Shown: piece by piece, positions 42,226-51,865 of the stretch
Layout of the letters: the number at the start of each line of letters is the position of its first letter
Position numbering within the stretch: position 1 is the first letter of the stretch
NCBI GenBank assembly: GCA_026122225.1
Contig: JANEZZ010001676.1
Location: 1,178,001 to 1,242,000 of the forward strand
DNA: 64,000 nt
DNA from: Heloderma charlesbogerti
Taxonomy: Eukaryota; Chordata; Lepidosauria; Squamata; Helodermatidae
Direction of reading: 5' to 3'
Notes under the pieces: generated by a model
Database searches by the model: none
The model's input: the letters and a program-made list of their open reading frames with translations, nothing else
Told to the model about the DNA's origin: nothing
Program-made: the position numbers and the translations under genes

Positions 42226-42549
42226 AGGGATAGGCAATATTTTTGCGTTGTGGGCACATGTGGCAGTTTGAGAAACTCCTAGGCACCGTCACGAAATAGC
42301 TGCCATGGGAGGCATGACAGAGGACAAGTAACCTGCCCAAAAGACCTGAGTACAAGGCAGAGGTGGAGTCTGAGCCCTTTCGACCCACAGTTTTCAGCAC
42401 CATGAGAAACCTCTTTCACAACAAGCCTGGCTGCTGGTAAGAAAATGCATTATTTTTTTTAAACTGGAAGGGTAGGTCACCTTGGTGGGTGCCAAAAAAG
42501 ACATCTGTAGGCGCATTGGTGCCCATGGGCACCATGTTACCTACCCCTG
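42226..42549. mobile_element. hAT-like MITE (family D) with perfect 8-bp TSD
   Basis: This 324-bp element begins 'agggataggcaatatttttg', 'gtgggcacatgtggcag' and ends 'tgggcaccatgttacctacc', 'cctg'. TCCTAGAT flanks it exactly (42218-42225 and 42550-42557). Relative of 26499-26882. Confidence 0.75.
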
Positions 42550-42841
42550 TCCTAGATGGAAAGCGGTGAGGACCCATGGGTCGCTTTCCCATCTTGATCG
42601 CAGAGAGCGATTGCCTCCTGCCACTTCTCCTGTAGGTGAGTTTGCTGAGATGCTACGATTCTTACGCAGTTGCTAGGAAACGTGTTTGCCAGAGCGTGTG
42701 AAAAACCAAGCCCAGCTGCAAAAATTCTTTCACCTGCGAAGATACAGTGTCATTGTGTATTTTCACCGATCACAGCATGTTCTTGGGCAAAGATTCAGTA
42801 TTCCGCTTTTCAGTTGCATGAGAGAATAGACAAATCTTTAC

Positions 42842-42958
42842 ACCAGTGTTCCCCAACCCTGCACCCTCCAGATGCTTTTTGATCACAGCTCCCATCTTCA
42901 GCCATTGCTCGTGCTAGTTGGGGCTGATGGAAGCTGGAGTCCAGTTCAGGAAGGCTGC

Positions 42959-42960
<2 letters not shown>
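42842..42960. mobile_element. Foldback MITE (family A), diverged
   Basis: 'gttccccaaccctgcaccct', 'ccagatgctttttgatcaca' face 'ctggagtccagttcaggaag'. The outer part of the right arm is shortened. Confidence 0.6.

Positions 42961-42961
<1 letters not shown>

Positions 42962-42999
<38 letters not shown>
42962..42999. repeat. (AC)n microsatellite
   Basis: About 19 uninterrupted AC units immediately follow the foldback MITE. Confidence 0.95.
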
Positions 43000-43001
<2 letters not shown>

Positions 43002-43979
43002 TGGGTCCCCAGGTTGTTGCAATTGCAAGATAAGCAACCCGGAATAAACGTCGTGGCCTTTCCTCTTTGGGTGAAGCGAGCTGCTTGTTGCCAGCTTATT
43101 TTTCAGCCCTGGTCCCATTCTAACTGCAGTGTCAGCAGCCCTAGACAGTGGCTACACACCGTTCGTTTAAGCTAAAGTAGCTATTCTCACATCGCACCAT
43201 GGTGGGCAGGGTGTGGGTGGAGATTGGGCATTTCCAGGCGAGCCTGTGTCTTCTGGCACATGGTTAAGTCTGCCTTGTGCTTACCTAGCAATTTACTTGA
43301 ATCCTGGATTTACTCTTTAATCACTTTTCTTAGACTCCACCTGTTTATGACAAATGAGAGTCTTGTTCAAGTCTTCATATATCCCTGGGTATTTGTAATG
43401 AGCAAGCAGCTGATGCCATAAGAGACCCCTTGATTTTCTCTAATTCCTTGCCTAATAGGTACTAAAAGGGAGAATGTTGGAGGAATATTAAAGGCTCTCT
43501 GTGGTTAGCAGGACCTTGTGGCTAGGTTGAAACATCTGATCGGGAATCTTCTGTCCACCCTGCTTTTCCCCATTCCTGAATATTTCTCAACAATGGATAT
43601 TGGATATGCACCTTTTTATAGTTACAATGGCAAAACGGGGCTTTTGAGTTTGTACCTGAACTGAGCTGCTCTGCCTCTTGGATCCAACGCTCCAGTCCAA
43701 ACCTGTTCAGAGATCCCTGACCTACTCTTCAAGACCAGTTTAGATCCTCTGGGGTGGCAATCTGGCCCTTGCTGTTCTTACCTTCCCTGCCTGCCAGCCA
43801 GGTATGTTTGTTTCCATATATGCACATGTGTGTGTGTGGGGGGGGAGGGAATGGACAGTGAAGGCCAAAGCACACATGAGATGTCCCCCACACAACACCT
43901 TTCGCATATGAAAGCATTCCATGTGCACCCCTGGCATGTTTAAATGTCCTCCCTACTTATGCAGGTCCATTTGTTTGAA

Positions 43980-44178
43980 GTGGGAGAGGCCACAGCTCAG
44001 TGGGAGAGCCCCTGCTTTCCATGCAGAAGGTCCCACCTTCAATCCCCAACACTTCCAGGTAGGTCTGGAAACATTCCTGCCTGAAACCCTGGAGAGCTGC
44101 TGCCAGTCAGTGTCAACAGTACTGGGCTAGATGGAGCCATGGTCTGACTCAGGATAAGGCAGCTTCTGATGGTCCTAA
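43980..44178 (+). mobile_element. tRNA-derived SINE, complete
   Basis: The head has an A-box-like 'acagctcagtgggagagccc', then 'ccatgcagaaggtcccacc' and a B-box variant 'ttcaatcccc'. The body is 'aaaccctggagagctgctgc', 'cagtcagtgtcaacagtact', and the tail 'gggctagatggagccatggt', 'ctgactcaggataaggcagc'. The best full-length copy in the window. Confidence 0.8.
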
Positions 44179-44187
44179 GTGTCGGTA

Positions 44188-44575
44188 CTAGAGATGTGCA
44201 TGGCTCAGCAAAACTCAAGGTTCTCTGAATTCCACCTTGAAGCGCATTCCCTCTTGTGTCCATATTTGGGGGGCGAGGGATCTTTTCGGCATGAAAATCC
44301 GTGTGTATTTTCATGTGCATTTCCGCAAATGCAGGCATCAATTGTACACCTTTTAAAAAAGTATGCATTTTTCTCCCACTGACTAAAGTGTGTTGGGTCA
44401 CATGTTTCAATATATGCATTTTTAATGGGCATTTTTCAAACACATTTTTGTTGTGCGTATTGCAGTGCAAGCTCAGAATTGTATGGGCTTCAGACCACAG
44501 ATTGAGTTCAGGTCCATGAGATACAAATCAGATAAACGTTTGTCAAAAATAAACTGAAACTGATTTCTCTCCCAC
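44188..44575. repeat. AT-rich repeat with 'gcatttt' motifs
   Basis: It begins 'tagagatgtgcatggctcag' and contains many 'gcattt' or 'gtgcattt' units around 44310-44450. It may be a degraded DNA element related to the one at 16428, but only the first ten bases support this. Confidence 0.35.
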
Positions 44576-44664
44576 CCGTAGTTGGTATACCAGTAATCAA
44601 TGGCTGAGGTGTATGTGTGCTACTGACATGCCTGACCCTACATGTGCATGGTTAGTGTATATTA

Positions 44665-44960
44665 ATTCAAACCTGTTTATTTTATTATTTAAAAGATTTA
44701 TATACCACTCTGCAGTGAACATTAAAAGAAAGAGAACATAACCAAAATACATAATTAAAGATTTAAAATCGATTAAAACAATAACACCATAAAATCATAA
44801 CTGGTTGAATAGGGAAGGCTTGTTTAAATAAAATGTCTTCAGCAGGCACTGAAAACAAACCAATGTCGGTGCCTGCTTAACATCAACAGGCAGGGAGCCA
44901 ACACATGAAAGTCTCTGCTCCAGGTGGAATCCAAATGGACAGCAGGAATGCGTCATCCAA
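44665..44960 (-). mobile_element. L2-like LINE 3' end
   Basis: On plus: 'tttattttattatttaaaag', 'atttatataccactctgcag', followed by A-rich sequence, then 'tcttcagcaggcactgaaaa', 'cagggagccaacacatgaaa'. This is the reverse of an L2-like end. Confidence 0.5.
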
Positions 44961-45334
44961 TGACCTGAATGACTGGGTAGGCTGGTAAAGTGGTGTTGTA
45001 ATCAGGCATGATTAAGTCCCTGTATGCTGCCGCTTGCCTCCCACGTTGGGCTGCTCCCCCCTCTCCTCTCTTGCCTTGGCCTAGGAGAAATTCTGCTGCA
45101 GGCCTTCACTGGGAGCCTTGCAAGGGAGCTTTATAGAGCCCTGCTTCATTACTAACACCTACAGAGAGCCAGCACGCAACTGTCAAGTTTCAACCGACAG
45201 GGCACTGTGCCCCAGGTTGTTATTTCAGAGTGCTCTTAGATGTGTGCACTGAAGAGATGGGCAGTGCTGAAAACAAAGGTAAAGCACCCACCAGGTCAGT
45301 GAGTTGGGAAGGCAAGGGGAGAGATTCTTTCTGT

Positions 45335-45520
45335 GCCAGGGATGTTGAACCTCTTTCAGCAGGAGGACCAAAGTCTACTTTAGCGGGCTGCATTCTACTT
45401 TAGGGGCTGCATTCCAGTGGTGGGTGGAGCAAAAGGGGAGGGGCCGGGTTTGGCGCCCCCATGCGCCTGAGATTCCCAGTCCCTGCTATACAACATCCTT
45501 TAAGGAAGATCAGTAAGCAG
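45335..45520 (+). repeat. 'Gaacctctttcagc' dispersed repeat
   Basis: 'gggatgttgaacctctttca', 'gcaggaggaccaaagtc', then a tandemly duplicated 'ctgcattctactttaggg'. Related pieces are at 27340, 53755 and 63955. Class unknown. Confidence 0.45.
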
Positions 45521-45627
45521 GGGCTGAGGTTGAAGATGTTCCCGATGGCTAATTAATTTGTGGTGGAGCTGAGATTTGAACTAGCAGCTTCCTGCCTTGC
45601 AAGCTTAGCCCTTACATTCCACTAGCT

Positions 45628-45755
45628 CAGCCTTCTGCAGCCTGATGCCCTCCAGATGTGTTGAACTGTAACTGCATGACCATTGGCCATGTGGACTGGG
45701 GCTGATGGGAACTGAAGTCCAACACGTCTGGAGGGCACCAAATTGTGGAAGGCTG
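45628..45755. mobile_element. Foldback hAT-like MITE (family A) with perfect 8-bp TSD
   Basis: This 128-bp element has termini 'cagccttctg' and 'tggaaggctg', with 'ccctccagatgtgttgaact' facing 'aagtccaacacgtctggagg'. CACTAGCT occurs on both sides (45620-45627 and 45756-45763). With the copies at 6479 and 15020 this supports hAT membership. Confidence 0.85.
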
Positions 45756-46112
45756 CACTAGCTATCCAAAGATTGCAAACCACTGCTGGACGGGTGTTAG
45801 GAGAACCACAGCTATGACTTAATCAGGAGAGTGGGGTCTTTGGAGTGCATGTTTACAAGGCAAGAAAAGGGGTGTGCATAATATCATTGCCCTATTTTGT
45901 TTCATGGTGCTTAAGGGGGCGCTGTTTATGGGAAAATGTTAGCCCTAAATGTATTTGTTTTAGCAAAATAAGAATGTTTTCGGGCAATGTATTTTTGACT
46001 GGAAAAACTAACAACAGCTATTATTATTATTCATAATAAAGTGTTTGCCTCAACATAGCTGGCGTGTCTTAGCAAAGCTAATAAAAATGCTGCTGGTACA
46101 ATTCCAAACAGG

Positions 46113-46472
46113 TTAATTATATGTTGGATCAAGTAGCACCTTGTCCATCACTCTGCAGCCTCTCTTTACAAGGAACAGCTTGTAGGCATCGCACACTTGC
46201 ACATTGCCAAGGGAGGCAGACTTATACAAGGCAGAAGTCCAGCTATGGAAGCAATTTGGGCTATGAAGGGAAGCAACATGCTCAAATCTGATTGCCCATT
46301 GGCTTTGCCGGCTGAGATCGACTGGGTCGCTGGTACAAATGTCATTGGCTGACCCAAAAGGAGCATTTCTCTGGCCCTGCAGCTCCTGAAATCTTCTTTG
46401 CTGTTGATATTCCTGAAGCTGAGTTCTCAGGGAGGCTGGCCTGCCTGTGTATGGGGCTGTACCACTTTGCAC
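46113..46472 (-). CDS. Unidentified 119-codon ORF, possible retrocopy or chance
   Basis: This minus-strand ORF starts at ATG 46472 and ends at TAA 46113. It has no obvious repeat homology. Its composition is protein-like: a Gln/Arg-rich helical stretch at about residues 13-35 (RTQLQEYQQQRRFQELQGQR), then a mixed segment with several Cys, ending YKLFLVKRGCRVMDKVLLDP. I do not recognise the family. No splice-site pattern, no TATA box and no poly-A tail are evident, so a fragment of a processed pseudogene, an exon of an unknown gene, or chance are all possible. It lies in a 500-bp island without recognisable transposable elements. Confidence 0.25.
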   Translation of the reverse strand: MQSGTAPYTGRPASLRTQLQEYQQQRRFQELQGQRNAPFGSANDICTSDPVDLSRQSQWAIRFEHVASLHSPNCFHSWTSALYKSASLGNVQVCDAYKLFLVKRGCRVMDKVLLDPTYN

Positions 46473-46494
46473 TGAAAGTGGGAGCTTGCATAAT

Positions 46495-46598
46495 GAATTT
46501 ATTTATTTACTTACAATATTTATATACCTCTCCACATCAAAGTTTCCAGAGTGGTGAACAACAAGATAAAAAAAAAAGTAATACCATATTAAAACAAT
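46495..46598 (-). mobile_element. L2-like LINE tail
   Basis: On plus: 'aatttatttatttacttaca', 'atatttatatacctctccac', 'gagtggtgaacaacaagata', then A-rich. The reverse of an L2-like 3' end. Confidence 0.5.
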
Positions 46599-46920
46599 TA
46601 AGGGAGCAATCCTATGGCTTCTAGTCAGTGGCTAGAGAGCCATAGGATATGTGGTTTTCCAGGAACCGACCTCAGAGCCTGCGCTCCGAGGTTGGTTCCC
46701 GGAGAAACGACCTCCCCACCTCCTCCTGCGCTGCCTTGCACGGCCCCATGCTCCACACTCGCAAGAGGAGCACAGAGCAGCCGAAATGGAGCGTGCCGGG
46801 GCGAAATCGCTGTCTAGCCGCAAATGCAGGGCAGGAGAAGCGCGGTGAGAACTATCCCCTCCACGCTTCTCCTGCCCTGCATTGGATAGGTGGTCGTCTG
46901 TCTCCATAGGATTGCGCCCC
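46599..46920. mobile_element. DNA transposon-like element with TIRs (family F)
   Basis: This 322-bp element has ends 'agggagcaatcctatgg' and 'ccataggattgcgcccc', inverted at about 15 of 17 positions. The 8-bp flanks AAAACAAT and AAAACATT match at 7 of 8. An internal palindrome lies at about 46826-46881 ('gcagggcaggagaagcg' against 'cgcttctcctgccctgc', with one base difference). GC-rich and non-coding. Confidence 0.65.
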
Positions 46921-47008
46921 AAAACATTTTAAAAGAAACAGATTCTGAACTTAATAAACCACAGCTGGTCACTTAAGGGCTGTCGAAATAATATCTTCAG
47001 GAGACATT

Positions 47009-50000
47009 TTGTTCAGTCGTTCAGTCGTGTCCGACTCTTCGTGACCCCATGGACCATAGCACGCCAGGCCTTCCTGTCCTGCACTCTCTCCCGGAGCGTG
47101 CTCAAGTTCATATTCATTGCATCCGTGATGCTATCTAGCCATCTCATCCTCTGCCGTCCCCTTCTCCTTTTGCCTTCAGTCTTTCCCAGCATCAGGGTCT
47201 TTTCCAGAGAGTTTTCTCTTCGCATTAGGTGGCCAAAATATTGGAGCTTCAGCTTCAGTATCTGTCCTTCCAATGAGCAGTCAGGGTTGATTTCCTTTAG
47301 GATGGACTGATTTGACCTCCTTGCAGTCCAGGGGACTCGTAAGAGTCTTCTCCAGCACCACAGTTCGAAAGCATCAATTCTTCGGCGCTCAGCCTTCCTT
47401 ATAGTCCAGCTCTCACAGCCATACATTACTACTGGGAAAACCATAGCTTTGATTAGACGGACCTTTGTCGGCAAGGTGATGTCTCTGCTTCTTACTATGC
47501 TGTCTAGGTTTGCCATAGCTTTCCTCCCAAGGAGCAAGCGTCTTTTAATTTCATGGCTACAGTCACCGTCTGCGGTGATCTTGGAGCCCAGGAAAGTAAA
47601 ATCTGTCACTGCTTCCATTTCTTCCCCTTCTATATGCCAGGAAGTGATAGGGCCAGATGCCATGATCTTAGTTTTTTTAATGTTGAGTTTCAAACCAGCT
47701 TTTGCACTCTCCTCTTTCACCCTCAACAAGAGGCTCTTGAGATCCTCTTCGCTTTCTGCCATTAGGGTGGTATCGTCTGCATATCGGAGGTTGTTGATAA
47801 TTCTCCCGGCAATCTTAATTCCGACCTCTGATTCATCCAACCCGGCATTTCTCATGATGTACTCTGCATATAAGTTAAATAAGCAGGGTGACAATATGCA
47901 GCCTTGTCGTACTCCTTTCCCAATTTTGAACCACTCGGTTGTTCCATGTCTGGTTCTTACTGTTGCTTCTTGACCCTCGTACAGGTTTCTCAGGAGACAG
48001 GTAAGGTGGTCTGGTACTCCCATCACTTTCAGAATTTGCCACAGTTTGTTGTGATCCACACAATCAAAGGCTTTAGCGTAGTCAATGAAGCAGAAATAGA
48101 CGTTTTTCTGGAATTCTCTTGCTTTCTCCATGATGCAGTGAATGTTGGCGATTTGATCTCTCGTTCCTCTGCCTCTTCTAAACCCAGCTTGTACTTCCGG
48201 TAGTTCTCGGTTCGCATACTGCTGAAGCCTAGCTTGTAGGATTTTGAGCATCACCTTGCTGGCATGTGAAATGAGCGCAATTGTGCGGTAGTTTGAACAC
48301 TCTTTGGCGTTGCCCTTCTTTGGAATTGGAATGTAAACTGACCTTTTCCAGTCTTGTGGCCACTGTTGAGTGTTCCAGATTTGTTGGCATATTGAATGCA
48401 GCACTTTAACAGCATCATCTTTTAGGATTTTAAATAGCTCGGCTGGAATACTGTCATCTCCGCTAGCTTTGTTGTTACTAATGCTTCCTAAGGCCCACTT
48501 GACTTCACTCTCGAGGATGTCCGGCTCAAGTTCAGTGACCGCACTATCATGGCTATCAGGGACATTCAGATCTTTCCTGTATAGTTCTTCTGTGTATTCT
48601 TTCCACCTCTTCTTAATCTCATCTGCTTCTGTTAGGTCCCTGCCTTCTTTGTCCTTTATCATGCCCATCTTTGCACAAAACGTTCCCTTGAGATCTCCAA
48701 TTTTCTTGAAGAGATCTCTAGTCTTTCCCATTCTGTTGTTTTCCTCGATTTCTTTGCATTGTTCATTTAAGAAGGCCTTCTTATCTCTCCTTGCTATTCT
48801 CTGGAACTCTGCATTCAGTTGGGTATATCTTCCCCTTTTTCCCTTGCTTTTCGCTTCCCTTCTTTCGTGAGCTACTTGTAAAGCCTCCTCAGACAGCCAC
48901 TTGGCTTTCTTGCATTTCTTTTTCTTTGGGACGGATTTCGTTGCTGCCTCCTGAACAATGTTACGGACCTCCGTCCATAGTTCCTCAGGCACTCTGTCTA
49001 TCAGGTCTAATCCCTGAAATCTATTCCTCACCTCCACTGTATATTCATCAGGGATATGATTTAGGTCATACCTGAACGGTTTAGTGGTTTTCCCGACGTT
49101 CTTCAATTTAAGCCGAAATTTTGCAAGAAGCAGCTCATGATCTGAGCCACAGTCAGCTCCAGGTCTTGTTTTTACTGACTGTATGGAGCTTCTCCATCTT
49201 TGGCTGCAAAGGACATAATCAATCTGATTTCGATATTGACCATCTGGTGACGTCCATGTGTAGAGTCGCCTCTTGTGCTGCTGGAAAAGAGTGTTTGCTA
49301 TGATCAGCATGTTCTCTTGGCAAAACTCTATTAGCTTTTGTCCTGCTTCATTTTGTACACCAAGGCCATGCCTGCCTGTTATCCCGGTGATTTCTTGACT
49401 TCCTACTTTCGCATTCCAATCCCCTATGATGAAGAGGACATCTTTTTTTGGTGTTAGTTCTAGAAGGTGTTGTAGGTCTTCATAGAACCGATCAACCTCA
49501 GCTTCTTCGGCCTCAGTGGTTGGGGCATAGACTTGAATTACTGTGATGTTGAATGGTTTGCCTTGGATTCGTACTGAGATCATTCTATCATTTTTAAGAT
49601 TGTACCCCAGTACTGCTTTTCCCACCCTTTTGTTGACTATGAGTGCTACTCCATTTCTTCTAAGGGATTCTTGCCCACAATAGTAGATATGATGGTCATC
49701 TGAATTAAATTCGCCCATGCCTGTCCATTTTAGTTCGCTGATTCCCAAGATGTCGATGTTCAATCTTGCCATCTCATCTTTGACCACCTCCAACTTACCT
49801 TGATTCATTGATCTGACATTCCAGGTTCCTAAACAATATTGTTCTTTACAGCATCGGATTTTCTTTTCACCGCCAGACACATCCACAGCTGAGTGTCCTT
49901 TCGGGTTTGGCCCAGCCGCTTCACTCTTTCTGGCGCTACTTGGAAATACCCTCTGCTCTTCCCCAGTAGCATATTGGACACCTTCCGACCTGAGGGGCTC

Positions 50001-50089
50001 ATCTTCCGGCGTCATATCTTTTAGCCTTGTGATACGTTCCATGGGGTTTTCTTGGCAAGAATACTGGAGTGGGTTGCCATTTCCTTCTC
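47009..50089 (-). mobile_element. Full-length RTE-BovB LINE
   Basis: This complete 3.08-kb non-LTR retrotransposon is flanked by an exact 11-bp target duplication CAGGAGACATT (46998-47008 and 50090-50100). The 5' end reads 'ggagaaggaaatggcaaccc' on the minus strand and the 3' end 'cgactgaacgactgaac'. These are hallmark BovB termini. It contains one open reading frame without stops. Neighbouring truncated copies (20760, 61060) share its 3' end. Intact length, open frame and a perfect duplication point to a recent insertion. Confidence 0.95.
47013..50042 (-). CDS. BovB ORF: APE endonuclease and reverse transcriptase
   Basis: The open frame spans 50111-47013 (1032 codons), but codons upstream of 50089 come from flanking DNA. 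The first Met inside the element is Met24 (50042, MERITRL), so about 1009 residues are element-encoded. Numbering here is for the 1032-codon frame. The endonuclease occupies about residues 94-335: GTWNVRSM (95-102), ISELKW with the catalytic Glu (about 126), YAPT, GDWNAKVG (230-237) and SDHELLL (323-329). The reverse transcriptase occupies about 540-830: FIDYAKAFD (675-683), GVRQGCILSP and the YADD core (777-780). The C-terminal region ends MRWLDSITDAMNMNLSTLRE and then AWRAMVHGVTKSRTR. All expected catalytic residues are present and there is no stop or frameshift. Confidence 0.93.
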   Translation of the reverse strand: MERITRLKDMTPEDEPLRSEGVQYATGEEQRVFPSSARKSEAAGPNPKGHSAVDVSGGEKKIRCCKEQYCLGTWNVRSMNQGKLEVVKDEMARLNIDILGISELKWTGMGEFNSDDHHIYYCGQESLRRNGVALIVNKRVGKAVLGYNLKNDRMISVRIQGKPFNITVIQVYAPTTEAEEAEVDRFYEDLQHLLELTPKKDVLFIIGDWNAKVGSQEITGITGRHGLGVQNEAGQKLIEFCQENMLIIANTLFQQHKRRLYTWTSPDGQYRNQIDYVLCSQRWRSSIQSVKTRPGADCGSDHELLLAKFRLKLKNVGKTTKPFRYDLNHIPDEYTVEVRNRFQGLDLIDRVPEELWTEVRNIVQEAATKSVPKKKKCKKAKWLSEEALQVAHERREAKSKGKRGRYTQLNAEFQRIARRDKKAFLNEQCKEIEENNRMGKTRDLFKKIGDLKGTFCAKMGMIKDKEGRDLTEADEIKKRWKEYTEELYRKDLNVPDSHDSAVTELEPDILESEVKWALGSISNNKASGDDSIPAELFKILKDDAVKVLHSICQQIWNTQQWPQDWKRSVYIPIPKKGNAKECSNYRTIALISHASKVMLKILQARLQQYANRELPEVQAGFRRGRGTRDQIANIHCIMEKAREFQKNVYFCFIDYAKAFDCVDHNKLWQILKVMGVPDHLTCLLRNLYEGQEATVRTRHGTTEWFKIGKGVRQGCILSPCLFNLYAEYIMRNAGLDESEVGIKIAGRIINNLRYADDTTLMAESEEDLKSLLLRVKEESAKAGLKLNIKKTKIMASGPITSWHIEGEEMEAVTDFTFLGSKITADGDCSHEIKRRLLLGRKAMANLDSIVRSRDITLPTKVRLIKAMVFPVVMYGCESWTIRKAERRRIDAFELWCWRRLLRVPWTARRSNQSILKEINPDCSLEGQILKLKLQYFGHLMRRENSLEKTLMLGKTEGKRRRGRQRMRWLDSITDAMNMNLSTLRERVQDRKAWRAMVHGVTKSRTRLND

Positions 50090-50131
50090 CAGGAGACATT
50101 GCTCCATACAAATCACATTTGTAAATATGAT

Positions 50132-50280
50132 CTCCCTCCCTCCCTCCCTCCCTCCCTCCCTCCCTCCCTCCCTCCCTCCCTCACACACACACACACACAC
50201 TCACTCACTCACTCACTCACTGTGTGTAGTTTTCTTTCTTTTCTTTTCTTTTCTTTTCTTTTCTTTCCTTTTTTTTTTTT
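50132..50280. repeat. Compound microsatellite (TCCC)n-(CA)n-(TCAC)n-(TTTTC)n
   Basis: Four different simple repeats follow one another: (TCCC)12 to 50180, (AC)n to 50200, (TCAC)5 to 50220, then (TTTTC)n and poly-T to about 50280. It starts about 32 bp from the 5' end of the BovB insertion. Confidence 0.95.
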
Positions 50281-51740
50281 GTTTAGAAAACTGGCCATCA
50301 ATAGAGGGGGCCCCACTGGTACAGCTGGGGACCTAAGTCAAGGTCCCCACACCCAGGTGGGCCCCAAATGATAGCCTGGGGAGTGGCATGTGATGACGCA
50401 GTGACAAACAGGCCTGGAACAGCTTCTGGGTGGCGTAGGCATGCCTGGGCCCACCACAGCCAACACTGCTCACTGCAGAATCCTTTCTAATTTATTTTTT
50501 AAAAAATGTGTTATACTCAGGCAGCAGGCGTATGGGCATGTACATATTTACTGATGCTCAGTGGTGAGGAATGAGTTGTAGGCCATTTCTACATGAGGCA
50601 TTTCTTATGTTCTCATTATTGCTCACTCTCAGAAATTTGTGGGTCCTATACACAACGTCGTCATCCTCCAAGGCACGTCCCACTCTTTGCAACCTTATAG
50701 GTTTTTTCATGGCAGCAAAAGTCTGGCATTTTCCCTCCTCCTGCTATGAACCACAGTAAATCTATGGCACATTGATGAAATGGCGCTTTATCGCAGCAAT
50801 GACACAGTGCACTCTAGTGGCTTTATAATGAAGCATATAGAAGTTGCCTAGAAAGAAGAAGAAAAAAGAGAGATCCATGTGAAAAGGCACTGATTGTAAT
50901 CCCGCAAGGAATCCAGAAGGAGATGCCCTGGTAAAGTTGAGGGATTTTAGCTTCAAATAGAGATGCTTGTAGGCTGAAACATCTGGCAGGCCACAAGCTG
51001 AGTGCCCCAACTTTCAACCCAACAACGTTTCAGTATAAGAATGTCAAAGTGGACCTGTGTTACCAAGAGAGAGGTGAATGCTGTAAAAAAAAAATGGTTG
51101 CAGGTGTGAACACATCTTCTTTCTGCCCTGTGTTTTGCTTACAGATACAGTCACCTCAGCCTTATGAGCCCCAGGCACTGGCAAGATGCTAAAAGGAAGT
51201 GGTGTTTGAGTAGCTGACTGTGGCAAGGGAACTTGCCAGCCTTAATCCAGTTTGTATAGTATTGAAACACCTGGGCGGAGGGGGGCAAGGGCAGGACAAG
51301 GCAGGTAGCATTAAAAACAAATGCCAACTATTTCCAGAGAGGTCACCAAAAAGGGAGATGTTCTGTGCTTGGAACACCTAGCCCCAGTATAGACTTTAAA
51401 GAAACCTTGAATGTCACATTTCTCACCTGGCAGGAGACTTGCCTTCAGAAATTATCACCTTTCTCTTCCATTCTGGGATCGATTCAGCCATGCCTTACAA
51501 AGGGTGGTTTTGCAAAGAACTCTTTGTGGTGGTGAAGCAATTTTCACACCTGCCTATGTGGCCTGAAAAAGCACCGAGATTGTGCTCAAGAAAGTATTGT
51601 TCCACATGCCCCTCTTCCCTAAGTGGTGAGAGATGGCCAACACTGCATGTGGTTTCCCTGGTGTATTTGGATTGTTTGTTTATTTACAAATACTCAAGAA
51701 CAGCATAAGAGGAGGCACCCTGTAAGGCAGCAGATCATTT
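50281..51740. other. Unique sequence, nothing recognised
   Basis: No gene, LINE, SINE or MITE structure is convincing. A short poly-A run at 51084 is the only simple repeat. Confidence 0.4.
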
Positions 51741-51746
51741 ACAGAA

Positions 51747-51815
51747 AGATCCCTTATACCAAGTCAGACCTTTAGTCCATCTAACTCAGTATTGTCTGTA
51801 CCACGTACAGAGGAA
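51747..51815 (-). mobile_element. tRNA SINE 3' fragment
   Basis: 'ttataccaagtcagaccttt', 'agtccatctaactcagtatt', 'gtctgtacc' is the reverse of the SINE tail. The head is missing. Confidence 0.6.
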
Positions 51816-51865
51816 ACAGCAGGAAGGGAAGGCACTTCTGTGTCCCAAAACAGAAGAGAAGGTAT

